Notes under the pieces: generated by a model
The model's database searches: none
What the model was told of the DNA's origin: nothing
Seen by the model: only the letters and a program-made list of their open reading frames with translations
Source: Oscillospiraceae bacterium
Lineage (GTDB): Bacteria > Bacillota > Clostridia > Oscillospirales > Oscillospiraceae
Reading direction: 5' to 3'
Length of the DNA stretch: 12,153 nt
Assembly (NCBI GenBank): GCA_020025375.1
Contig: JAHHSF010000027.1
Location: forward strand, 1 to 12,153
Shown here: positions 7,537 through 12,153 of the stretch, piece after piece
How the letters are laid out: each line of letters starts with the position of its first letter
Numbering within the stretch: the stretch's first letter is position 1
Translations under genes and position numbers: made by a program

Positions 7537-8016
7537 TTACTCCCCCTCCTTGGTGGGGGCGGAGGCCTCGGCGGGAAGCTCGTTGCGGAGGAATGAGCCC
7601 AGGATACCGTTCATGAACGAGAGCACCTCGGGGTCCTCGTACCCCTTGGCAATCTCAATGGCCTCGTTGATAGCGGCGGCATTGGGGATGTCCGGCATAT
7701 AGAGGATCTCATACATGGCAACCCGCATGATGGCGGCGGCTACCCGGTCAATGCGGGAGAACTTCCAGCCAATGGCGTACTTCTCAATATAGCTATCCAG
7801 CTCAGCCCCATGGGCGGCCACCCCGGTGACCAGCTCGGTTATGTATTTTTGTTGCTTTTCGTTGGGAAATTCAGCGTAAAGCGGCTCCTCTTCCCCCAAA
7901 AGCGCAAAGGTCTCCTTGTTGAAAAAGGTGTCCAACAGCTCCTGGGCAGAAACGGTGGAAAAGCCCAGCTCAAAGGCAAAATGGACGGCAATCTCTCTGG
8001 CGTTGGTCCGTGTCAT
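7537..8016 (-). CDS. nusB: Transcription antitermination factor NusB
   Basis: All-helical RNA-binding protein that with S10 (NusE) binds boxA of rRNA leaders and supports antitermination and rRNA processing. The 159 residues open with TRTNAREIAVHFAFEL, the typical NusB first helix, and carry the C-terminal signature in IDRVAAAIMRVAMYEIL (89-105), PNAAAINEAIEIAKGY (111-126) and FMNGILGSF (134-142). A loop at about 38-52 and the acidic tail after 146 are variable. I chose ATG 8016 because GGAGGA sits 7 bases upstream and the family begins here. The frame stays open to 8055, but those 13 extra residues fall in the leader just after the promoter. First gene of the nusB to argR operon. Confidence 0.96.
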   Translation of the reverse strand: MTRTNAREIAVHFAFELGFSTVSAQELLDTFFNKETFALLGEEEPLYAEFPNEKQQKYITELVTGVAAHGAELDSYIEKYAIGWKFSRIDRVAAAIMRVAMYEILYMPDIPNAAAINEAIEIAKGYEDPEVLSFMNGILGSFLRNELPAEASAPTKEGE

Positions 8017-8060
8017 GTCAGTTCCTCCATGGCGGAAACCCGCATAAAATTTCAAAATAT

Positions 8061-8089
8061 ATTATAACCATTTTTGAAGAAAATAGAAA
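8061..8089 (-). promoter_or_regulatory. Sigma-A type promoter of the nusB-argR operon
   Basis: On the minus strand a perfect TATAAT (8061-8066) is preceded at 17 bases by TTTCTA (8084-8089), a weak -35 with three matches to TTGACA. The area is strongly AT-rich in an otherwise GC-rich window. It lies 45 bases before the nusB start and just downstream of the asp23 terminator, so transcription would begin near 8054 with a leader of about 40 bases. The -10 is convincing; the -35 is not. Confidence 0.65.
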
Positions 8090-8120
8090 GCCCTAAAATG
8101 AATAAACTTCGAAAATATGC

Positions 8121-8152
8121 AAAAAAGGGACGCTCCGATAGGAGTGTCCCTT
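8121..8152 (-). terminator. Intrinsic terminator after the asp23 gene
   Basis: Read on the minus strand: AAGGGACACTCC, loop TATC, GGAGCGTCCCTT, then a run of six T (8121-8126). The 12-base stem has one A-C mismatch, which becomes a G-U pair on the other strand. It lies about 30 bases after the asp23-family stop and before the nusB promoter, so it separates the sporulation/asp23 unit from the housekeeping operon. Confidence 0.85.
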
Positions 8153-8183
8153 AATCACATTGGAAGCTGGCTGTTTTTTGTTT

Positions 8184-8573
8184 TCACTGTTGCGGCGCTC
8201 TTGCATCCCGCTCGAAGGTGACACCGCCCACGTGGACGTTGACCGCCTTGATCTCCAGGCCACTGGTGGCCTCTACGGAATTGGCCACCGCCTCCTGGAC
8301 CTGCTTGGCGACATCCAGCACGGTGGAGCCGTAGCGCACCAGGATGGAGATATCCACCACAACGGCATCGCCGTCCATGCTCACACGGACGCCCTTGGCC
8401 ATGTTTTTCTTGCCCAACAGCTCAGCGATATCGCTCCCCAGGTTGGCGGCCAGGCTTCCGACCCCATCCACCTCCAGGGCGGCGGCGGCGGCGATAACGG
8501 CCAGGACTTCTTCGGAAATATGGATGTTTCCCATCTCCTCGGGATGAGAGATGTACTCACGGTTTTCAGACAT
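8184..8573 (-). CDS. Asp23/Gls24 family envelope stress protein (YqhY-like)
   Basis: Small acidic cytoplasmic protein of the Asp23/Gls24 (DUF322) family. Staphylococcal Asp23 is membrane-associated and stress-induced. Bacillus YqhY, encoded at the equivalent place, is linked to control of acetyl-CoA carboxylase. The 129 residues show GNIHISEEVLAVIAAAAALEV from about 15 and GVGSLAANL at 37-45, the typical opening. V71-V79 (VVVDISILV) and IKAVNVHVGGVTF at 108-120 are the other conserved strands. I start at ATG 8573 because AAAAGGAG lies about 9 bases upstream and the family begins here; the frame extends upstream to 8702 without family similarity and overlapping spoIIIAH. Unlike in Bacillus no accB/accC genes precede it. 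It seems to be its own short transcription unit between a candidate promoter and a terminator. Function here is unknown. Confidence 0.92.
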   Translation of the reverse strand: MSENREYISHPEEMGNIHISEEVLAVIAAAAALEVDGVGSLAANLGSDIAELLGKKNMAKGVRVSMDGDAVVVDISILVRYGSTVLDVAKQVQEAVANSVEATSGLEIKAVNVHVGGVTFERDARAPQQ

Positions 8574-8591
8574 GATGACACGCTCCTTTTC

Positions 8592-8636
8592 ATGGCTTGC
8601 CATCATTTTACCACACATTTGGAAAAATACAAATGT
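8592..8636. repeat. Two dyads flanking the -10 of the asp23-family promoter
   Basis: Dyad one (8615-8636) is ACATTTG, 8-base spacer, CAAATGT, perfect 7-base arms lying over the candidate -35 and spacer. Dyad two (8592-8603) is ATGGC-TT-GCCAT, 5-base arms at the predicted transcription start. On the plus strand dyad one is followed by TTTTTT, so it could also act as a terminator for antisense transcription; on the minus strand no T run follows it, so it is not an obvious spoIIIA terminator. Operator function is inference. Confidence 0.5.
8605..8632 (-). promoter_or_regulatory. Candidate sigma-A promoter of the asp23-family gene
   Basis: Minus strand TTGTAT (8627-8632), 16-base spacer, TAAAAT (8605-8610). 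It falls in the only AT-rich gap between spoIIIAH and the asp23-family gene, about 32 bases before the start codon. A separate promoter is expected, because the upstream operon should be active only in the mother cell during sporulation. Spacing is one base short of ideal and the -35 is only a partial match. Confidence 0.45.
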
Positions 8637-8643
8637 TTTTTCC

Positions 8644-9207
8644 TCATTTCGCCTCAATGATCTTGATCTGGTCCGCAGTAAACTCGGTCTCCCCCACCAC
8701 AATATCGGTGATCTTGGCAGTGTCAGCGGTGGTCAGGCCGCCCTCCACTGCGCCGACGACCACGCTGATGGAATTGTCGCTGATGAAAGCCACGCAGTCG
8801 CTGTATCCCTTGGCGGTGACCAGATTTTCAATCTGAGCCTCGCTCACCGTGACGCTGGCCATGGTCTGGATGGTCTGATTGGCCTCGTCCTTCACCTCCT
8901 GATCCACACCCTCCTCCGAGGCGGCCTGGCGGAGCAGGCTCAAAGCAGAATCCCGGGCCTGCTGGCGGTTAAGGCGGGCCGAGGCGAAGTAGCCGTCGTC
9001 AGTCACCGTGATCCCATCCCCTACAGGCAGGCCGTCCTTTCCCAGGACCGGGTCCTGACCGCCCCCCACCAGGGCGGCCTCTCCCAAGGTCTTGCCCATG
9101 TCCACAGCCTCTCCCGGCTCCTGGCTGTAAGACCAGTTGAGATAGACCGCCATACACACAAACAGGACGATGGCTACCACCACTGCATTTCGCTTCCAAA
9201 GTTTCAT
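8644..9207 (-). CDS. spoIIIAH: Stage III sporulation protein AH
   Basis: Mother-cell membrane protein whose extracellular domain binds SpoIIQ of the forespore across the intermembrane space, forming the channel needed for late sigma-G activity. The 187 residues start KLWKRNAVVVA and carry one transmembrane helix at about 8-24, then a low-complexity linker (about 28-75). A C-terminal YscJ/FliF-like ring-building domain runs from about residue 85 to the end (KGYSDCVAFISDNSISVVV, then TADQIKIIEAK). I chose ATG 9207, which has GAGGG 8 bases upstream. An in-frame ATG at 9213 (two residues more) and a TTG at 9234 are alternatives. The start lies just after the spoIIIAG stop at 9219. Last gene of the operon. 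Family clear from domain layout and position. Confidence 0.92.
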   Translation of the reverse strand: MKLWKRNAVVVAIVLFVCMAVYLNWSYSQEPGEAVDMGKTLGEAALVGGGQDPVLGKDGLPVGDGITVTDDGYFASARLNRQQARDSALSLLRQAASEEGVDQEVKDEANQTIQTMASVTVSEAQIENLVTAKGYSDCVAFISDNSISVVVGAVEGGLTTADTAKITDIVVGETEFTADQIKIIEAK

Positions 9208-9218
9208 CTTCATTGCCC

Positions 9219-9665
9219 TCACTTTCCCCTGCAAATCGAAATTTTATCGGCCCCCAGGCCGGTCAGCGCCGAGACCGCCTCCACCAGCTTGAGGCACACC
9301 CCCGGATTCTCTCCGCCGGTGCAGACCACCAGCGCCCCCTGGTATTCCGGGTAGAGCTGTTCCAGCAAGACCGGCTCCTGGGTACCGGAACCCTTGGAGA
9401 CCACCACGGTCTCGGCGGCCCGTTCACTGCTCCCCTCCCGCAGGGTGGTCCGGTCGTCCTGGGCGATGACCTGGCGAGAGGTGCCGCTCACCGTCAGGAC
9501 CACACTCACCTCTCCCGCCCCATCTACCCGGCTCAGGGCCTCAGAGAGCTTCCGTTCGGTCTCCGCCAGATTAAAGCCTGCCGCCACAGTGGGTTGGGCG
9601 GCTTTTTTTTCCTCGCCGCCCTTGCCCACGGGCCACAGGAGAAGAAGTATCCCCACCAGGGCCAC
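9219..9665 (-). CDS. spoIIIAG: Stage III sporulation protein AG (start codon abnormal)
   Basis: Mother-cell membrane protein that forms a large ring in the intermembrane space, part of the SpoIIIA-SpoIIQ channel. From the GTG at 9665 there are 148 residues: a short hydrophobic start, a linker, and the ring-building domain from about residue 30 (SEALSRVDGAGEVSVVLTV at 41-59, YPEYQGALVVCTGG at 105-118, VSALTGLGADKISI at 131-144). This start is doubtful: no ribosome site precedes it and it cuts into the membrane helix. The frame stays open upstream to 9734 and reads WLALLEKYKYVLLV, the expected N terminus of the family, but contains no ATG, GTG or TTG. At 9734-9732 the codon is ATA, overlapping the spoIIIAF stop (ATAA), where an ATGA overlap would be expected. 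True start probably lies at 9734 (ATA) or at CTG 9701, preceded by GGGAAGG. An A8 run at 9603-9610 codes E-K-K. Confidence 0.88.
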   Translation of the reverse strand: MALVGILLLLWPVGKGGEEKKAAQPTVAAGFNLAETERKLSEALSRVDGAGEVSVVLTVSGTSRQVIAQDDRTTLREGSSERAAETVVVSKGSGTQEPVLLEQLYPEYQGALVVCTGGENPGVCLKLVEAVSALTGLGADKISICRGK

Positions 9666-9730
9666 CAGCAGAACGTATTTGTATTTTTCCAGAAGGGCCA
9701 GCCAGGTCGCCCTTCCCTTTCCTTGATTTT

Positions 9731-10231
9731 TTATGGTGTTTCACCACCTTCCACCTGGTAGATCTGGACCTGGGCCGGGATGGCAAGCTCCGCCTCGATC
9801 ATTCGGCTCAGCCTCTCCCGCTGGGCTTCAGTCAGCGCCCCGGTCACGGTGACGGAGGCCGGATAGGGATACTGGGTGTCACTCTCCGCCTCGCAGACCA
9901 CCTCCGCCCGGCATACGATGTCCATTTGGGCGGCCTTGTCTATGATATATGCGGCAGACCGAGCCTCTATGATGGATTTCATAAGGCCGAAATTCTCAGT
10001 TTTTGGGGTGGCCTCATAGCCCCGCAGATCCTCCCGGGCCTGGGAAAGGCTTCGGGACAGGACAGCGTAGTCCAGGCCGCCCAAGGGCCGGAGGATTGCA
10101 AGGAGGAGAATCAAGCCTCCCGTGAGCCGCCCAATCTTGCGGACCGCCCCCTCCGGCATCATAGCGTAGGCCAGCGCCACCAGCATGGCCGCCGCCGTGA
10201 CAGTCAACAGCCAATCCCGAAACAGCGTCAT
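9731..10231 (-). CDS. spoIIIAF: Stage III sporulation protein AF
   Basis: Membrane protein of the SpoIIIA channel in the mother cell. The 166 residues begin with two hydrophobic helices (about 6-25 and 36-50, with the conserved RLTGGLILLLAILRPL between 35 and 50). A soluble domain follows, ending VTVTGALTEAQRERLSRMIEAEL, which resembles a small ferredoxin-like ring-type fold. The ATG at 10231 overlaps the spoIIIAE stop as ATGA, and its own TAA at 9731 overlaps the codon ATA where spoIIIAG should start. The frame happens to stay open far upstream, through spoIIIAE in another frame, so automatic callers may extend it to 11320; that extension is rich in G, R and P and not protein-like. Exact role in the channel is not known. 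Confidence 0.92.
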   Translation of the reverse strand: MTLFRDWLLTVTAAAMLVALAYAMMPEGAVRKIGRLTGGLILLLAILRPLGGLDYAVLSRSLSQAREDLRGYEATPKTENFGLMKSIIEARSAAYIIDKAAQMDIVCRAEVVCEAESDTQYPYPASVTVTGALTEAQRERLSRMIEAELAIPAQVQIYQVEGGETP

Positions 10232-11331
10232 TTCGCCACCACCCCCGAGACCGCCGAAACCATGGAAACGAGGAGGAGCAGGGCGCAGGAGCCGGTCATC
10301 CCCAGCACCAGGCCAAAGGCTCCCCCGATGGAGGAGACCAGGCCGGCCACCTTGCTCGCCGAGACCGTGGCCGTAAGGGCGGCGGTCAGCTTGTAGGTCA
10401 GATAATGGATGCCTAAATGCAAAAAGGGAATCAGGCAGATTGCCAGCACAGCCAGCATCCCCACCACCCCCACCGAGCCCTTCAATATCCCTGCACCGGC
10501 CAGCACGGTCTCGGCGGCATCGGAAAGGATGCCGCCCACCACCGGCACCATGCCGGAGACCGCCAGCTTGGCCGCCTTGATGGCGGCGGCATCGGCGGTC
10601 CCGGCAATGGCTCCGCTCACGCTGAGATAAGCCACAAAGGCCAGAAGAAGGACGGTGAGCACGCTGGTCGCCGCCCATTTCACCAGCTCCGCCATGCGCT
10701 TGACCCCATCGTTCCCAACGGCGGCATAGGCGGCGCAGGCGGCCACATAGGCGTAGACCATAGGGATTAGGACCCGGTGGATGATGGTGAGTAAAACATC
10801 GGAAAAGAGCATGGTAGCCATCTGCCGGGCCACCGCCCCCGCGGGGGCACCTGCCGCCGCCGTAACCACCGCCATGCCGGGGATCAGGACCTTGGAGAGG
10901 GTCTCCATCCGGCCGATGGCCTCCCGTCCAAGGCCGATGAGGGCATGCATATCGGCCACAGACAGCGCAGTGACTGCGATGACCCCTACCATAGAGGTCA
11001 CCGGGAGCCCCTTCTTTCCGCTCTCGGGCAGCAGCCCCTCGGTAAGGGAGCAGAGCAGGACCACTATCAGGAGAAGCCCACCGCTCCGGGCCGCCTTCCG
11101 CAGAATGCCCGGTACTTCCTCTTCTCCTCTGGTGAAGAGGTTGATGAGGCCCTCGTCCAGGTCGATTCCCTGAGCCAGGTCTACCTCCCCTAAGTATTCC
11201 TCCGCCTGCCGTTCCAGCTCGTCCAACTCCAGCGCGTCGGCCTGCTCCCGGACCATGTCCTGGGTCGCCGCATGGCATGGCAGGACCAGCAGGAACAGGC
11301 AGAGCAGGAGACACAACCACCCCCGCCTCAC
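10228..11331 (-). CDS. spoIIIAE: Stage III sporulation protein AE
   Basis: Large polytopic membrane protein of the SpoIIIA complex, needed for forespore sigma-G activity. The 367 residues show a signal peptide (1-21, RRGWLCLLLCLFLLVLPCHA), a hydrophilic acidic segment at 22-80 (DELERQAEEYLGEVDLAQGI), then about seven hydrophobic segments between 84 and 365. GRMETLSKVLIPGMAVVTAA at 140-159 is the part I recognise best. I start at GTG 11331, which overlaps the spoIIIAD stop as GTGA and puts the signal peptide at the N terminus. The frame runs open to 11721 but that stretch is spoIIIAD in another frame and is rich in G, R and P. No good ribosome site is visible before the GTG, so translation likely depends on coupling from spoIIIAD. 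Ends in an ATGA overlap with spoIIIAF. Confidence 0.94.
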   Translation of the reverse strand: MRRGWLCLLLCLFLLVLPCHAATQDMVREQADALELDELERQAEEYLGEVDLAQGIDLDEGLINLFTRGEEEVPGILRKAARSGGLLLIVVLLCSLTEGLLPESGKKGLPVTSMVGVIAVTALSVADMHALIGLGREAIGRMETLSKVLIPGMAVVTAAAGAPAGAVARQMATMLFSDVLLTIIHRVLIPMVYAYVAACAAYAAVGNDGVKRMAELVKWAATSVLTVLLLAFVAYLSVSGAIAGTADAAAIKAAKLAVSGMVPVVGGILSDAAETVLAGAGILKGSVGVVGMLAVLAICLIPFLHLGIHYLTYKLTAALTATVSASKVAGLVSSIGGAFGLVLGMTGSCALLLLVSMVSAVSGVVAK

Positions 11332-11714
11332 AATAGTTCTGTGAGGAGGGAGAGGACGGTCTGCATCAGTGGGAGAGCCAAAAAAAGGGCGATGGCCGCC
11401 CCGGCGGTCTCTACGAAGGAGGCCAGTCCCCCCTCCTTTGCATCCCGGCACAGCTCGGCGGCAAACCGGGTGAGAATGGCCACTCCCGCCGTCTTGATGA
11501 CCGGGGCCACCACCGCCGGGGAAAGACCGGCCGCCTCCCGCAAGGTATCCAGCATGGCCCGCACCCCGGTAAGGGCATAGAGGGCCCGTCCCAAAATCAT
11601 GGCACCACCCAAAATCACCAGCACCATGGACAGCTCCGGGACCTGCTTGCGCACCACCACGGCGCACAGGGCCGCCACAACTGCAAAGGCGGCGATTCTT
11701 CCCATCTCGTCCAT
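11328..11714 (-). CDS. spoIIIAD: Stage III sporulation protein AD
   Basis: Small membrane protein of the SpoIIIA channel, mother cell side. The 128 residues are mostly hydrophobic, with about four segments (near 7-22, 28-45, 68-85 and 103-124). RKQVPELSMVLVILGGAMIL at 22-41 is the family hallmark (K-x-x-x-P-E followed by a helix), and FAAELCRDAKEGGLASFVE at 84-102 matches the conserved 'ELCxDAGE' type region. The start at ATG 11714 lies 3 bases after the spoIIIAC stop (TGAGCTATG). An ATG at 11705 would remove three residues. The ribosome site is weak, again suggesting coupling. It ends in a GTGA overlap with spoIIIAE. Confidence 0.94.
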   Translation of the reverse strand: MDEMGRIAAFAVVAALCAVVVRKQVPELSMVLVILGGAMILGRALYALTGVRAMLDTLREAAGLSPAVVAPVIKTAGVAILTRFAAELCRDAKEGGLASFVETAGAAIALFLALPLMQTVLSLLTELL

Positions 11715-11717
11715 AGC

Positions 11718-11912
11718 TCATAGTCCAAACAGGGTCTTGACCATAGCGAACAGGTTGGCGATCTCCTGGACCACCATCATCAGAACCACCACCAGCCCGG
11801 CAAGGGTGGTCATCGTGGCCTGCTCATCCCGCCCCGAGCGGGTGAGTACCTGATTCAAGACTGAGACCAAAATGCCGATGGCGGCAATTTTGAAAATCAA
11901 ATCCACGTCCAT
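11718..11912 (-). CDS. spoIIIAC: Stage III sporulation protein AC
   Basis: Very small membrane protein of the SpoIIIA complex. The 64 residues match the family length (about 65) and contain two hydrophobic helices (about 5-22 and 37-60). The linking segment LNQVLTRSGRDEQATMTTLAGL at 19-40 (key residues G27, R28, E30, T33) is strongly conserved in the family. ATG 11912 has AAGGAG 9 bases upstream. It follows spoIIIAB by 27 bases and precedes spoIIIAD by 3. SpoIIIAC and AD resemble each other in size and layout and may pack together; no enzymatic motif is present. Confidence 0.95.
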   Translation of the reverse strand: MDVDLIFKIAAIGILVSVLNQVLTRSGRDEQATMTTLAGLVVVLMMVVQEIANLFAMVKTLFGL

Positions 11913-11939
11913 TGCGTTCCACTCCTTGGCCCGCAGGCC

Positions 11940-12153
11940 TTAAATCAGTAAAATCACGCAGAAGAGCCCCGCCGTCAGCCCCAGGGCCCCATAAAGTCGG
12001 CCCTGTCGGAGTGCGTTCTCCTCGCTTCGGGCCAAAAGCCCCTTCAGTTCCTCCACAGCGGAGGCCAGCAGGGCACGCTCCCCCTCGCTGTCGCTCCGGC
12101 CAAGGCTTCGCCCCAACCGAAGAAGGCAGTCCAGAACCGGACCGTCCAAGCTC
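11940..12153 (-). CDS. spoIIIAB: Stage III sporulation protein AB, C-terminal part (cut by window edge)
   Basis: The 71 visible codons run from the window edge to a TAA at 11940. They read as the C terminus of SpoIIIAB (family about 170 residues): LGRSLGRSDSEGERALLASA followed by a helix rich in E, R and K (EELKGLLARSEENALRQG) and a closing hydrophobic helix (LYGALGLTAGLFCVILLI) that would return the protein to the membrane. Fold resembles type II/IV secretion GspF-like domains by family knowledge. An internal ATG at 12149 is not the real start, because the frame continues to the edge and the family is longer. Next gene spoIIIAC follows after 27 bases. spoIIIAA, the ATPase, is expected just outside. 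Confidence 0.9.
   Translation of the reverse strand, partial: SLDGPVLDCLLRLGRSLGRSDSEGERALLASAVEELKGLLARSEENALRQGRLYGALGLTAGLFCVILLI

Noticed and set aside
8017..8055. Extended start for nusB at 8055
   Set aside because: It begins at the predicted transcription start and lacks a ribosome site; GGAGGA precedes ATG 8016.
9594..9616. GGCGGC / GCCGCC with a T run on the plus strand as a terminator
   Set aside because: The T run lies inside the loop between the arms, not after the stem, and the site is in the middle of the spoIIIAG coding sequence.
9731..11320. A 529-codon minus-strand open frame that ends as spoIIIAF
   Set aside because: Only the part from 10231 is protein-like and matches SpoIIIAF. 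The rest is spoIIIAE read in another frame, rich in G, R and P because of the high GC content.
11332..11721. 130-codon upstream extension of spoIIIAE
   Set aside because: It reads spoIIIAD in another frame. The signal peptide starts right at GTG 11331.
1..12153. Mobile element, prophage, CRISPR array, toxin-antitoxin or defence genes
   Set aside because: No transposase, integrase, repeat array or foreign-looking composition. Every open stretch of size is explained by conserved core genes.

Overview
The window looks like core chromosome from an endospore-forming, GC-rich member of the Clostridia. The Oscillospiraceae / Flavonifractor-like group is my best guess. It carries most of a spoIIIA sporulation operon, Gram-positive style AGGAGG-like ribosome sites, and a gene order close to the Bacillus block spoIIIAA-AH / accBC / yqhY / nusB / folD / xseA / xseB / ispA / dxs / yqxC(tlyA) / argR / recN. 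All seventeen supported genes lie on the minus strand, so transcription runs from high to low coordinates. I see no mobile element, CRISPR array, tRNA or rRNA. No stretch longer than about 170 bases is gene-free.

Right part (12153 to 8644): the sporulation operon spoIIIAB (partial), AC, AD, AE, AF, AG and AH. Genes overlap by 4 bases or lie 3 to 27 bases apart. The products build the SpoIIIA side of the mother cell to forespore channel. The start of spoIIIAG is abnormal: where a start codon overlapping the spoIIIAF stop (ATGA) would be expected, the sequence has ATAA.

Middle (8643 to 8017): a short AT-rich gap with a candidate promoter and two dyads leads into a single Asp23/Gls24 family gene (yqhY-like). 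An intrinsic terminator follows, then a promoter with a perfect TATAAT box for the next operon. The accB and accC genes found here in Bacillus are absent.

Left part (8016 to 1): one compact housekeeping operon. Its order is nusB, a Kae1/TsaD-like protein of unknown function sitting where Bacillus has folD, xseA and xseB (exonuclease VII), ispA (polyprenyl synthase), a divergent PAP2 membrane protein, dxs (first step of the MEP isoprenoid pathway), tlyA (rRNA 2'-O-methyltransferase), nadK and argR (cut by the window edge). Genes overlap by 1 to 8 bases or are separated by at most 16 bases. This suggests one long transcript with translational coupling. Dxs and IspA are the entry and chain-elongation steps of isoprenoid synthesis, and the PAP2 protein between them may act on an isoprenoid lipid phosphate.

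I found no sign of an undescribed multi-gene system. The best leads are the Kae1-like paralogue with altered motifs, the lost spoIIIAG start, and the dyads at the asp23 promoter.
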